From an uncultured Cohaesibacter sp. (GTDB lineage Bacteria; Pseudomonadota; Alphaproteobacteria; Rhizobiales; Cohaesibacteraceae), in NCBI RefSeq assembly GCF_963682185.1, contig NZ_OY821667.1, positions 4,849,501-4,913,500 on the forward strand: 64,000 bases of DNA. Reading direction: 5' to 3'. The notes below the pieces were generated by a model. That model saw nothing but the letters and a program-made list of their open reading frames with translations. It had not been told where the DNA came from and ran no database searches. The translations under genes and the position numbers were made by a program. Of the stretch, positions 17,676 to 26,507 are shown in pieces (position 1 is the stretch's first letter; each line of letters begins with the position of its first letter).

Positions 17676-18203
17676 ATGCAACACACCCAATCATCACAGG
17701 CCGAGGCAGCCCATGCTGAAAAGGCCCAAAGCAATGAAAAGGCAGAAGATGCTCTCTCGCCACAGCAAAAAGCACGGCAGGAGCGCATGTCTGTTCTGGC
17801 TCATGCCCAAACTGCGGAGCTGATCCGGCTCTGGAAGACGCTAGAGCTTGACCCCGGCTGCGAACTGCTGCGCGGACCAGAAACCGGATTAGTTGCCTTG
17901 CGCGGTCGCATCGGAGGAGGCGGGGCACCCTTCAATTTTGGTGAAGCCACCATGACGCGCGCCACAGTGCGTATGGAAAATGGCGCCATCGGCCATGCGC
18001 TCATGCTCGGACGAGATCATGGCAAGGCAAAGCTGGCCGCTGTGATCGACGCGATGGCAAGCGATCCCGAGATGGAAGAGCAGATCGAAATGTCCATCCT
18101 TGCTCCCCTCAAAAAACTGGCAACGGACAAAGACAAGGGCAGGGCGGCACAAACGCAGGCCACCCGCGTCAATTTCTTCACAATGGTCAGAGGAGATGAC
18201 TGA
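17676..18203 (+). CDS. phnG: C-P lyase subunit PhnG
   Basis: Subunit of the C-P lyase core complex PhnGHIJ that, with PhnI, replaces adenine of ATP by the phosphonate to give ribose 1-phosphonate 5-triphosphate. The recognisable core runs from LAHAQTAELIRLW to VNFFTMVRG, with ETGLVALRGRIGGGGAPFN and GEATMTRATVRM in the middle. The product is somewhat longer than E. coli PhnG because of an N-terminal Ala/Glu/Lys-rich arm. ATG codons at 17667 and 17676 are both in frame; the second is chosen arbitrarily. Its stop overlaps the phnH start. Confidence 0.92.
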   Translation: MQHTQSSQAEAAHAEKAQSNEKAEDALSPQQKARQERMSVLAHAQTAELIRLWKTLELDPGCELLRGPETGLVALRGRIGGGGAPFNFGEATMTRATVRMENGAIGHALMLGRDHGKAKLAAVIDAMASDPEMEEQIEMSILAPLKKLATDKDKGRAAQTQATRVNFFTMVRGDD

Positions 18204-18868
18204 TGGCTGGAATGATGTCTCACAGCACGGCCCCAGACGCGAGCCTTGATGCGATGATCGGCGGGTTAGGAGACCCCGTTTTTCAAACTCAGCGCCTGTT
18301 CCGCTCCATCATGGATGCCATGGCCCGCCCCGGTACAATTCATCCGTTGAAAACCGATGCACAGCCTCCTGCGTCCATCTATCCATTGACAGCAGCGGTG
18401 TTGGCGACATTGGCCGATGCCGATACATCGCTATGGCTGGAAGAGGCTTTCGCAGGCAACAGCGCCCTTGTAAATTGGTTGACCTTCCATATAGGCGCGC
18501 CATTTGCCGACGAGCCTTCAGAGGCGTCTTTCGCCGTGATGAAAGGCGGCAAGGACATGCCCGCGCTGGACGGCTTTGCAAAGGGGTCACAGGACTATCC
18601 GGATCGCTCCGCCACATTGATCATCGAGGTGGAAGCATTAAGCGACAAGCCGCAATGGGGTTTTTCCGGTCCCGGCATCAAGGATCAGAATAGCCTGACG
18701 GTCTCGGTGCTTTCCTCTTTGTTTGTGTCCCAATGGCAAGACAATCACGCGCTCTTTCCTCGCGGGGTCGACATCATTTTCGTCTCTCCCGACGCCATTG
18801 CCTGTTTGCCGCGCACAACGTGCATTGCCCTTGCAAATCCCAACGCCTCTGACAAGCAGGAGCACTGA
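18203..18868 (+). CDS. phnH: C-P lyase subunit PhnH
   Basis: Structural subunit of the PhnGHIJ complex, 221 residues. Typical segments are DPVFQTQRLFRSIMDAMARPG near the N-terminus, ALLATLADADTSLWL-like text in the middle, and HALFPRGVDIIFVS followed by LPRTT near the end. The start overlaps the phnG stop and the phnI start follows one base after its stop, so translation is coupled. Confidence 0.93.
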   Translation: MAGMMSHSTAPDASLDAMIGGLGDPVFQTQRLFRSIMDAMARPGTIHPLKTDAQPPASIYPLTAAVLATLADADTSLWLEEAFAGNSALVNWLTFHIGAPFADEPSEASFAVMKGGKDMPALDGFAKGSQDYPDRSATLIIEVEALSDKPQWGFSGPGIKDQNSLTVSVLSSLFVSQWQDNHALFPRGVDIIFVSPDAIACLPRTTCIALANPNASDKQEH

Positions 18869-18869
18869 T

Positions 18870-20009
18870 ATGTATGTTGCTGTAAAGGGCGGGGAAGCCG
18901 CCATCAAGGCCGCACACGAGCTGCTGGCAGATCGCCGCCGTGGAGACAGAACCTTGCCTGCCATCTCGCTGGAACAGATCTCCGAACAAATGGCTCTTGC
19001 GGTGGATCGGGTCATGAGCGAAGGCGCTCTTTATGACAGGGAATTAGCGGCCCTTGCCATCAAGCAGGCTCGTGGAGACATGATCGAAGCGATCTTCCTG
19101 TTGCGCGCCTATCGCACAACGCTTCCCCGCATGGGATATTCCAAGCCGGTGGATACCAGCGCGATGCAGATCCAGCGGCGCATCTCTGCAACCTTCAAGG
19201 ATTTGCCCGGCGGGCAGATCCTCGGGCCGACCTTTGATTATACCCACCGCTTGCTTGATCCGTCGCTGGCGACGGATGAAGAGGTACCCACACCAGAAAC
19301 GGTCAATCTTTCAGATGATCAGGCTGAGGAGGCTATGCCGCGCGTATCGGATCTGATTGCGGGGGAAGGTTTGATGGAACCCGACAGTGTGGAACCGGAG
19401 AGTGGCAGCGATTGGGACGAGCCGGGTGATTTGACGCGCAAGCCGATGCAATTCCCCATGAGCCGTGACCTGAGGCTGCAGGCGCTCTCCCGTGGCGATG
19501 AAGGCTTCCTTCTCTCGCTTGGCTATTCCACCCAGCGCGGCTTTGGGCGCAGTCACCCGTTCGCCGGAGAAATCCGCATTGGCGAGGTCGATGTGGAGGT
19601 GGAGGTTCCTGAATTGGGTTTTGCCGTGTCCGTTGGCCGCATTCAGGTGAGCGAGTGCCAGATGGTCAACCAGTTCAAGGGCTCCAAGACTGTGCCGCCG
19701 CAATTCACCAGAGGCTATGGGCTGGTGTTCGGCCAATCAGAGCGTAAGTCCATGTCCATGGCGCTGTGTGACCGAGCCTTGCGGGCCAAGGAGCTGGAAG
19801 AGGACATTCTCGCGCCAGCACAGGACGAGGAATTTGTCATTTCCCACGCAGACAATGTGCAGGCAACCGGCTTTGTCGAGCATCTCAAACTGCCGCACTA
19901 TGTGGACTTTCAAGCCGAACTGAAGCTCGTGCGCCAGATGCAATCGGAATTCTATGAGACAAGTCCGCAAATAGCAGAGGCGGATGATACAGAGGAGGCG
20001 GCACAATGA
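18870..20009 (+). CDS. phnI: C-P lyase subunit PhnI
   Basis: Nucleosidase subunit of C-P lyase, catalysing attachment of the phosphonate to C1 of the ATP ribose together with PhnG, PhnH and PhnL. The real start is the ATG one base after the phnH stop, giving MYVAVKGGEAAIKAAHELL, the normal N-terminus; a longer open frame extends back into phnH. Conserved parts include YSKPVDTSAMQIQRRISA, QALSRGDEGFLLSLGYSTQ and the C-terminal HADNVQATGFVEHLKLPHY. 379 residues. Stop overlaps phnJ start. Confidence 0.94.
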   Translation: MYVAVKGGEAAIKAAHELLADRRRGDRTLPAISLEQISEQMALAVDRVMSEGALYDRELAALAIKQARGDMIEAIFLLRAYRTTLPRMGYSKPVDTSAMQIQRRISATFKDLPGGQILGPTFDYTHRLLDPSLATDEEVPTPETVNLSDDQAEEAMPRVSDLIAGEGLMEPDSVEPESGSDWDEPGDLTRKPMQFPMSRDLRLQALSRGDEGFLLSLGYSTQRGFGRSHPFAGEIRIGEVDVEVEVPELGFAVSVGRIQVSECQMVNQFKGSKTVPPQFTRGYGLVFGQSERKSMSMALCDRALRAKELEEDILAPAQDEEFVISHADNVQATGFVEHLKLPHYVDFQAELKLVRQMQSEFYETSPQIAEADDTEEAAQ

Positions 20010-20962
20010 CATCCGCACCTTTCAGCACTAACGAGGCGCAATCGGGCGCCATTGCCGACTATAACTTCGCCTATCTCGATGAGCAGACCAAACGCATGAT
20101 CCGCCGTGCAATCCTCAAGGGCATTGCCATTCCCGGCTATCAAGTGCCCTTTGCCAGCCGAGAAATGCCCATGCCCTATGGGTGGGGCACCGGCGGCGTG
20201 CAGGTAACTGCGTCCATCATCGGACCGGACGATACCCTCAAGGTCATCGACCAGGGAGCTGACGATACCACCAATGCGGTATCGATCCGGGCCTTCTTTG
20301 CCAAAATGGCAAAGGTCAAGACGACCACTCACACCGGTGAGGCGTCCGTCATCCAGACCCGTCACCGCATCCCCGAAGAGCAATTGCACGAAGGGCAGGT
20401 GATCGTCTTTCAGGTGCCGATCCCCGAACCTTTGCGCTTTCTGGAGCCGCGCGAAACCGAGACCCGCAAGATGCATGCGGTCGAAGACTATGGCCTCATG
20501 CATGTGAAGCTCTATGAGGATATCGCCCAAAAGGGCCATATCGCCACCAACTATGCCTATCCGGTGAAGGTTAAGGGGCGTTACATCATGGACCCGTCGC
20601 CAACCCCGAAATTTGACAACCCGAAAATGAACCAGAGCGAAGCCCTTCAGCTTTATGGGGCGGGTCGCGAAATGCGCATCTACGCCATTCCGCCCTATAC
20701 CGATGTGGTAAGCCTCGATTTTGAGGATTACCCCTTTGAGGTGCAGTCCTTCGAAGAGCCTTGCGCTCTATGTGGTGGTACGGGGGTGTTTCTTGATGAA
20801 GTCATTCTCGATGATCAGGGCGGGCGCATGTTTGTCTGCTCTGACAGCGACTATTGCGAAGACCGCCGAGCCAAAGGCCATCGCGGGGCCCTGTCTCCAG
20901 ATATTTATGAAAGTGAAGAGAGCCTCACCGCACAAATCAGTCAGGAAGGAGCGGACGCATGA
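20006..20962 (+). CDS. phnJ: C-P lyase radical SAM enzyme PhnJ
   Basis: Iron-sulfur radical-SAM enzyme that cleaves the carbon-phosphorus bond of ribose 1-phosphonate 5-phosphate, releasing the hydrocarbon. The unusual cysteine pattern of PhnJ is exactly kept: Cys253-x2-Cys256-x21-Cys278-x5-Cys284. The product is 318 residues and starts in an ATGA overlap with the phnI stop; it ends with an ATGA overlap with phnK. Confidence 0.95.
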   Translation: MTSAPFSTNEAQSGAIADYNFAYLDEQTKRMIRRAILKGIAIPGYQVPFASREMPMPYGWGTGGVQVTASIIGPDDTLKVIDQGADDTTNAVSIRAFFAKMAKVKTTTHTGEASVIQTRHRIPEEQLHEGQVIVFQVPIPEPLRFLEPRETETRKMHAVEDYGLMHVKLYEDIAQKGHIATNYAYPVKVKGRYIMDPSPTPKFDNPKMNQSEALQLYGAGREMRIYAIPPYTDVVSLDFEDYPFEVQSFEEPCALCGGTGVFLDEVILDDQGGRMFVCSDSDYCEDRRAKGHRGALSPDIYESEESLTAQISQEGADA

Positions 20963-21813
20963 CCAGACATATGGATATGACTCATGCCGGTGATCATCTG
21001 CCCAAGACATCACTCGTTGCGCCGCGCCCCATGGACCTCAGTGAAAAGCCGCTGCTCCAGGTGCGCTCTGTAAGCAAATATTACGGTCGTCGTATCGGCT
21101 GCGAAGGCGTGAGCTTCGATTTGTGGCCAGGGGAGGTGCTTGCCATCGTCGGGGAATCCGGCTCTGGCAAGACAACGCTTCTGGATTGCATCTCCACGCG
21201 CATGACCCCGACCTCCGGTATGGTCAATTATCGTATGCGCGATGACACAATGCGCGAAGTTTTTCGCCTGAGTGAAGCTGAGAAACGCTTCCTGATGCGC
21301 ACAGATTGGGGCTTTGTACATCAAAACCCGGCCGATGGCCTGCGTATGACGGTTTCGGCAGGAGCCAATGTTGGCGAGCGTCTTATGGCGATTGGAGAGC
21401 GGCATTATGGTGATATCCGGCAGACGGCGTCCGACTGGCTTGAACAGGTGGAGATCGCCAAGGACCGCATCGATGACCAGCCACGTGCCTTCTCGGGCGG
21501 CATGCGTCAGCGATTGCAGATCGCGCGCAATCTGGTAACCGGTCCGCGTCTTGTCTTCATGGATGAGCCAACCGGCGGTCTAGATGTCTCGGTTCAGGCC
21601 CGTTTGCTCGACCTGCTGCGCAGCCTCGTTGCCGAATTGGGGCTCGCCGCCATCGTTGTCACGCATGATCTGGCGGTGGCGCGCCTGCTTTCCCATCGCA
21701 TGGTGGTTATGAAAGAGGGCCGCATCATCGAAACCGGCCTGACCGATCGCGTGCTTGATGATCCGCAAGCGCCCTATACCCAGCTTCTCATCTCATCCAT
21801 TCTTCAGGTTTAG
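20959..21813 (+). CDS. phnK: C-P lyase ATP-binding protein PhnK
   Basis: ABC-type ATPase that docks onto the PhnGHIJ core rather than a membrane permease. Walker A GESGSGKTTLL, signature FSGGMRQRLQIARN, Walker B LVFMDEPTGGLD and switch His in VTHDLAVAR are visible. An N-terminal stretch of about 25 residues precedes the ATPase fold and is longer than in E. coli. Overlaps phnJ by four bases; phnL follows 9 bases after its stop. Confidence 0.93.
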   Translation: MTRHMDMTHAGDHLPKTSLVAPRPMDLSEKPLLQVRSVSKYYGRRIGCEGVSFDLWPGEVLAIVGESGSGKTTLLDCISTRMTPTSGMVNYRMRDDTMREVFRLSEAEKRFLMRTDWGFVHQNPADGLRMTVSAGANVGERLMAIGERHYGDIRQTASDWLEQVEIAKDRIDDQPRAFSGGMRQRLQIARNLVTGPRLVFMDEPTGGLDVSVQARLLDLLRSLVAELGLAAIVVTHDLAVARLLSHRMVVMKEGRIIETGLTDRVLDDPQAPYTQLLISSILQV

Positions 21814-21822
21814 GAGCGTCAG

Positions 21823-22623
21823 ATGGAAAATACACTTTCTCCCTCCAATACGCTGTCATCCCCCAATTCTCTGTCATCGATAGTCAAGACGACACCGGTT
21901 ATCCTGACGGATGTCGCCAAGAACTTCACGATGCATTTGCGTGGCTCTGTGTCCATTCCGGTCGTTGCGGGTGTCAATTTTGCCCTGCGCGCAGGGGAAT
22001 GTGCGGTGTTGGGCGGCCCGTCCGGCGTGGGCAAAAGCTCCATCCTGAAGATGATCTACGGCAATTACAGCGCCAACTGCGGACAGATCATGGTGGCCTA
22101 TCGCGAGACGATGGTGGATATCGCAACGGCTGATCCGCGCACTGTGCTGGCTGTGCGCCGCGAAGCTGTTGGCTATGTAAGTCAGTTCCTGCGGGCTATG
22201 CCGCGCGTGCCCGCGCTTGATGTCGCTGCAGAAGCGCTGGTCGAGCAGGGCGAAGAGGTAACAAGCGCACGCGATAAGGCAGGCACCATGCTGGCGCGGC
22301 TTAATCTGCCAGAAAAGCTCTGGCAGTTGCCGCCTGCAACTTTCTCTGGTGGTGAACAGCAAAGGGTCAATATTGCTCGAGGCTTTCTGACCAATCATCC
22401 CATCCTGCTGCTTGACGAACCCACCGCCTCTCTTGATGCAGCCAATCGGGCCGTTGTGATAGATCTTATCCGCGAGAAGAAGAAGCAGGGTGTGGCGCTT
22501 CTTGGCATTTTTCATGATGAGGACGTGCGCGAAAAGATCGCGGATGCCATAATCGATGTTGCCCATTTTGCGCAAAGTGCCAAGCTGGCTGATGAGCGCA
22601 ATGCAACGCAAAGAGCAGGCTAG
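21823..22623 (+). CDS. phnL: C-P lyase ATP-binding protein PhnL
   Basis: Second C-P lyase ABC ATPase, required with PhnGHI for the nucleosidase step. Walker [14 protein letters not shown], signature [14 protein letters not shown], Walker [13 protein letters not shown] and the switch region GIFHDEDVR (His-Asp) typical of PhnL are present. A Ser/Thr/Asn-rich N-terminal extension of about 25 residues precedes the fold. 266 residues. The acetyltransferase gene begins five bases after its stop. Confidence 0.93.
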   Translation: MENTLSPSNTLSSPNSLSSIVKTTPVILTDVAKNFTMHLRGSVSIPVVAGVNFALRAGECAVLGGPSGVGKSSILKMIYGNYSANCGQIMVAYRETMVDIATADPRTVLAVRREAVGYVSQFLRAMPRVPALDVAAEALVEQGEEVTSARDKAGTMLARLNLPEKLWQLPPATFSGGEQQRVNIARGFLTNHPILLLDEPTASLDAANRAVVIDLIREKKKQGVALLGIFHDEDVREKIADAIIDVAHFAQSAKLADERNATQRAG

Positions 22624-22627
22624 AGAG

Positions 22628-23308
22628 ATGAGTGACGAGCAGAATAACAATTCGCCTGAAGGTGCCGAGGCCACCAAACGACCACACAAGCTTGGCGTCA
22701 AGCCAACCATTCACCCCACAGCAACCGTGACCGACTCCGAGCTGGGCCGCTACACGGAAGTGGGCGACAGAACAATGATCATAGAAAGCACCATGGGGGA
22801 TTACTCCTATATTGAGCGGGACGGCAATATCTGGTGCGCCAGTATCGGCAAATTCGCCAACATCGCCCAGTCTGTCCGTATCAACGCGCCCAACCATCCA
22901 TATTGGCGGGCAACCCTGCATCATTTTACTTATCGAGCAAATGCCTATTTCGATGATTGCGAGCAGGAAGAGACCTTCATCAACTGGCGGCGCGATCATC
23001 GCGTTGTCATCGGCCATGATGTCTGGATCGGCCATGGCGCCACCATTCTGCCCGGGGTGTCCATCGGTGATGGCGCCATCATTGGAGCGGGGGCCGTGGT
23101 TAGCCATGATGTGCCCGATTATATGATCGTCGGTGGCGTTCCTGCCAATCCAATTCGCTCGCGTTTCTCCCCTGAAATAGCAGAGGGACTCAAGGCGTTG
23201 GCCTGGTGGGATTGGCCTCATGAAGCCCTGCGCGTTGCGCTGGATGATTTTCGGAATCTGGAAGCAGAAGCCTTCATTGAAAAGTATAAAGATAAGAAAT
23301 TTCAATGA
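22628..23308 (+). CDS. Hexapeptide-repeat acetyltransferase of the phn cluster
   Basis: Left-handed beta-helix acyltransferase of about 226 residues (DapH/GlmU/xenobiotic acetyltransferase type). Repeats run from about residue 28 to 165, with the catalytic-loop region [18 protein letters not shown] and later rungs [20 protein letters not shown] and [20 protein letters not shown]. Such genes recur in rhizobial phosphonate operons, where they may take the place of the unrelated PhnO aminoalkylphosphonate acetyltransferase; that role is inferred from position. The start chosen is the ATG five bases after phnL (AGAGAG upstream). Confidence 0.85.
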   Translation: MSDEQNNNSPEGAEATKRPHKLGVKPTIHPTATVTDSELGRYTEVGDRTMIIESTMGDYSYIERDGNIWCASIGKFANIAQSVRINAPNHPYWRATLHHFTYRANAYFDDCEQEETFINWRRDHRVVIGHDVWIGHGATILPGVSIGDGAIIGAGAVVSHDVPDYMIVGGVPANPIRSRFSPEIAEGLKALAWWDWPHEALRVALDDFRNLEAEAFIEKYKDKKFQ

Positions 23309-23366
23309 TATAGAGGAGGAAATTGACTTTGTAACAAGGTTACATTTTTTCTTTGTAAAACACAGC

Positions 23367-23384
23367 TTGTCATGAAACTGAAAT
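23367..23384 (+). promoter_or_regulatory. Candidate Pho box upstream of phnC
   Basis: TTGTCATGAAACTGAAAT: two heptamers 11 bases apart, matching CTGTCAT at six and five of seven positions. It lies in the 186-base spacer before phnC, so the transporter genes may have their own PhoB-dependent promoter. Confidence 0.55.
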
Positions 23385-23494
23385 GGTCAAGACAAGCATA
23401 TGTCACATAAGATGCGTAATCCTTCGCGGGTTAGAGATTGAAACCCGAACCGAGAATTTGGCTTGCTCAATTCAAGCCGCGAAGGAGATACCAA

Positions 23495-24340
23495 ATGTTG
23501 GAATTGACGAATGTGACACGCCGATTTGGCGCCAACACAGCTGTGGACGCGGTCACCGTCTCTATTCCACAAGGCCAGATGGTTGGCGTGATCGGACGAT
23601 CCGGCGCAGGCAAATCGACCTTGCTGCGGATGATCAACCGCCTCATTGATCCCTCTGACGGTTCCATCAGTTTCGGCGACAAGCAGGTCTCCTCCATCAA
23701 GGGGCGAGAGTTGCGTGACTGGCAACGCGATTGCGCCATGATCTTTCAGCAGTTCAACCTTGTGCCGCGTCTTGATGTGCTGACCAATGTGCTGCTCGGG
23801 CGCCTCAATCATCGCAACACGATCCTCAATCTCCTCAATATATTTTCTGCCGAAGAACGGGCACAGGCCCTTATGGCGCTCGAACGCCTCGGCATCGAAC
23901 AGACCGCGCTGCAGCGGGCAGGGACCTTGTCGGGTGGTCAGCAGCAGCGCGTGGCCATTGCCCGCGCCCTGATGCAGAGCCCCAAAGTCATTCTGGCTGA
24001 TGAACCGATTGCTTCTCTTGATCCACTCAACGCAAAAATCGTTATGGACAGCCTCAAGGATATCAATGAGCGCGACGGCATTACGGTCGTTACCAACCTG
24101 CACACGCTGGATACGGCGCGGACCTATTGCGAGCGTGTCATCGGCATGTTCCATGGCAAGGTTGTGTTTGATGGCCCTGCATCGGATTTGACCAGTGATG
24201 CGGTGAAGATGATTTACGGCTCGACAGCAGAAAACGAGATCTCCGAGGCCATCACCTCAACGTCAATCAAGGAATCCTCTGAAACGGAAAAGGCCCCGGC
24301 CATGTCGCTGGCCTCCGCAGAGATCGCCTCGCCGGCGTAA
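23495..24340 (+). CDS. phnC: Phosphonate ABC transporter ATP-binding protein PhnC
   Basis: ATPase of the phosphonate importer. Walker [13 protein letters not shown], signature [15 protein letters not shown], Walker [13 protein letters not shown] and [12 protein letters not shown], where the usual switch His is followed by Thr, as in other PhnC proteins. The start is set by GAAGGAGAT eight bases before ATG; the frame extends further upstream without support. The C-terminus carries about 30 extra Ser/Thr/Glu-rich residues beyond the usual end. 281 residues. Confidence 0.94.
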   Translation: MLELTNVTRRFGANTAVDAVTVSIPQGQMVGVIGRSGAGKSTLLRMINRLIDPSDGSISFGDKQVSSIKGRELRDWQRDCAMIFQQFNLVPRLDVLTNVLLGRLNHRNTILNLLNIFSAEERAQALMALERLGIEQTALQRAGTLSGGQQQRVAIARALMQSPKVILADEPIASLDPLNAKIVMDSLKDINERDGITVVTNLHTLDTARTYCERVIGMFHGKVVFDGPASDLTSDAVKMIYGSTAENEISEAITSTSIKESSETEKAPAMSLASAEIASPA

Positions 24341-24434
24341 ATGGCTCTGATTTGAAGACAACCAATCGATAATCCACTCAAAAGCTCACATTGAATGACG
24401 CCGGTAAAAACCGGTTGATATCTGGAGACGTCAA

Positions 24435-25349
24435 ATGTTCAAGAAAATTGTTCTGGCCGCTGTTTCTGTGGCTGCTCTCGTTGCTGGTGCTGCTGCTCCT
24501 TCATTTGCTGCTGAAAAAGAATTCCGCATTGGTATCCTCGGCGGTGAAAATGAAGCCGACCGTCTGCGTAACTTCCAGTGCATGGTCGACAAACTGCCAG
24601 AAGCTCTGGGCGTTGAAAAAGTATCCCTGTTCCCATCTGCTGACTATGATGGCACCATTCAGGGCCTGCTCGGCGGCACGCTTGACTATGCCGAGCTGGG
24701 TGCTTCTGGCTATGCCAAAACCTACCTGACCAACCCGGATGCTGTTGAGCCAATCCTCACCACGGTGCAGATGGACGGCTCCACCGGCTATCACTCCGTG
24801 ATGGTGGCACGTAAAGATTCCGGCATGACCGATGTGAAGGACATGAAAGGCAAGAAACTCGGTTTTGCCGATCCTGACTCCACCTCAGGCTTCCTTGTTC
24901 CTTCCGTTACCCTGCCAGAAGCTGTTGGCGCTCCGGTCGAAGAATTCTTCGGTTCCACCGGCTTTGGCGGCGGCCATGAGAACCTCGTTCTCGAAGTTGT
25001 CAAAGGCACTTTTGATGCTGGCACCACCTGGGCTTCAGGCGTTGGCAAATTCGAAGACGGCTATTCCTCCGGCAACCTGCGCAAAATGGTCGACAAGGGC
25101 ATTCTGGACATGAACGATCTTGTTCAGCTCTGGATTTCTCCGTTGATCCCGAACGGCCCGGTCGTCGTGCGCTCTACGCTTGATCCTGAAGTGAAAACCA
25201 AATTCAAAAACTTCATGATGAACATGCCTGAAGCCGATCCAGAGTGCTTCTCTGCCATTCAGGGCGGCAACTACAAGGGCTTCACCGAAGTCAATGTTGA
25301 TTTCTACAAAGCCATCATCGCTGCTCGTAAAGCAAAGATCGGATCATAA
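24435..25349 (+). CDS. phnD: Phosphonate ABC transporter substrate-binding protein PhnD
   Basis: Periplasmic binding protein of 304 residues. A signal peptide with cleavage near APSFA-AEK (about residue 25) precedes the phosphonate-binding fold; YDGTIQGLLGGTLDYAELG and GKKLGFADPDSTSGFLVP are typical ligand-contact regions of PhnD. A GGAGA ribosome site precedes the ATG. A stem-loop after its stop separates it from phnE. Confidence 0.95.
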   Translation: MFKKIVLAAVSVAALVAGAAAPSFAAEKEFRIGILGGENEADRLRNFQCMVDKLPEALGVEKVSLFPSADYDGTIQGLLGGTLDYAELGASGYAKTYLTNPDAVEPILTTVQMDGSTGYHSVMVARKDSGMTDVKDMKGKKLGFADPDSTSGFLVPSVTLPEAVGAPVEEFFGSTGFGGGHENLVLEVVKGTFDAGTTWASGVGKFEDGYSSGNLRKMVDKGILDMNDLVQLWISPLIPNGPVVVRSTLDPEVKTKFKNFMMNMPEADPECFSAIQGGNYKGFTEVNVDFYKAIIAARKAKIGS

Positions 25350-25381
25350 TCGGGCTTTTGGTTCTTTGAATTGAAGCACGG

Positions 25382-25404
25382 ATGACCCGGTCGCGCCGGG
25401 TCAT
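25382..25404 (+). terminator. Attenuating stem-loop between phnD and phnE
   Basis: ATGACCCGG (25382-25390) and CCGGGTCAT (25396-25404) are perfect nine-base arms around a five-base loop, followed by pyrimidine-rich TCTCTTTTCTCTC. As for other binding-protein genes, it should lower permease expression relative to phnD or protect the phnD message. Confidence 0.7.
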
Positions 25405-25524
25405 TCTCTTTTCTCTCAGTCAAGGCAAACACGGCCAATTCTCTTGTCACTGACCTGAACATGAAGGGAAGTCCCTTGCTGATGTTCAGTTCACTGACAA
25501 TGGGACAGGCGCTACGGAAGAAAG

Positions 25525-26493
25525 ATGAAAGACATGAAACCACCCGTCGAAATGTCTCCTGCTTGCGCGGCAACAGAACGGCATTGGCAGGAACTCAGCC
25601 GCAACAGGCGCCGCTATACCCTTCTGTCCGTTGGCATCCTGCTTGTTGCGCTATTCGGCTCACTCTGGTTTGCCAATGAGACCAACGCGGGCAAATTCTT
25701 CGATCGGCTTCCCTATTTCTTCGACTTTTTCGGCGACATGATCCCGCGCGACGGATGGGAAATCTGGCGTGCCCTGTTTGATTTGCCCTCGCCCTATTTT
25801 GACGGCAGCCTGAAGTTCAATTATCCGGACGGTCGGGTCTATCTCATCGGTTCGCTCTACATGCCCGAATATGTCTACAAGATGCTTGAGACGATCAATA
25901 TCGCGATTTTCTCAACGCTTATTGGCTTTTTCCTGGGCTTTATTCTCTGCTTCCTTGCAGCAAGCAACCTGACGACGAAAAAATGGCTGCGCTTTGTCGT
26001 GCGGCGTATTCTTGAAATACTGCGTGCCTTCCCTGAAATCGTAATTGCCGGTTTCTTTGTGGCTGTGCTGACCATCGGGGCCGTGCCTGCGATGATCGCG
26101 GTTGCGATCCATACCATCGGGTCGCTGGGCAAGATGTTCTTCGAAGTGGTTGAGAATGCCGACATGAAAGCCGACGAAGGGCTTCAGGCCGTGGGCGCCA
26201 ATTGGGTCGAGCGCGTCTGGTTCGGCATCGTGCCACAGGTACTGCCAAACTTCCTGTCCTATGCCTTGCTGCGGCTGGAAATCAATGTGCGCGCCTCCAC
26301 CATCATCGGTGCTGTTGGCGGCGGCGGCATTGGCGAGGCGCTGCGTCTCTCCATCTCGCGTGGCCATGAAGCAAAGACACTGGCAATCGTCCTGCTGCTC
26401 TTTGTCACGATCATCGCCATCGATCAGTTCTCTGCCTGGCTGCGCAAGAAGATTGTCGGCAATCAGGCCTTTGCCTTTGGCGCAAGCGCGTAA
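25525..26493 (+). CDS. phnE: Phosphonate ABC transporter permease PhnE (first copy)
   Basis: Inner-membrane permease of 322 residues, with hydrophobic segments at about 33-50 and from about 115 on; the EAA-type coupling loop reads ADEGLQAVGANWVERVWFGIVPQVLP, and the C-terminal GAVGGGGIGEALRLSISRG region is characteristic of PhnE. Works with the second phnE product as a heterodimer. A shorter start a few codons down is possible. The second permease begins 14 bases after its stop. Confidence 0.93.
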   Translation: MKDMKPPVEMSPACAATERHWQELSRNRRRYTLLSVGILLVALFGSLWFANETNAGKFFDRLPYFFDFFGDMIPRDGWEIWRALFDLPSPYFDGSLKFNYPDGRVYLIGSLYMPEYVYKMLETINIAIFSTLIGFFLGFILCFLAASNLTTKKWLRFVVRRILEILRAFPEIVIAGFFVAVLTIGAVPAMIAVAIHTIGSLGKMFFEVVENADMKADEGLQAVGANWVERVWFGIVPQVLPNFLSYALLRLEINVRASTIIGAVGGGGIGEALRLSISRGHEAKTLAIVLLLFVTIIAIDQFSAWLRKKIVGNQAFAFGASA

Positions 26494-26507
26494 CGGGAGA
26501 CTTCACC

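Noticed and set aside
21874-23305. Two minus-strand frames of nearly 280 codons
   Set aside because: Shadows of phnL and the hexapeptide acetyltransferase genes, which carry full motif sets.
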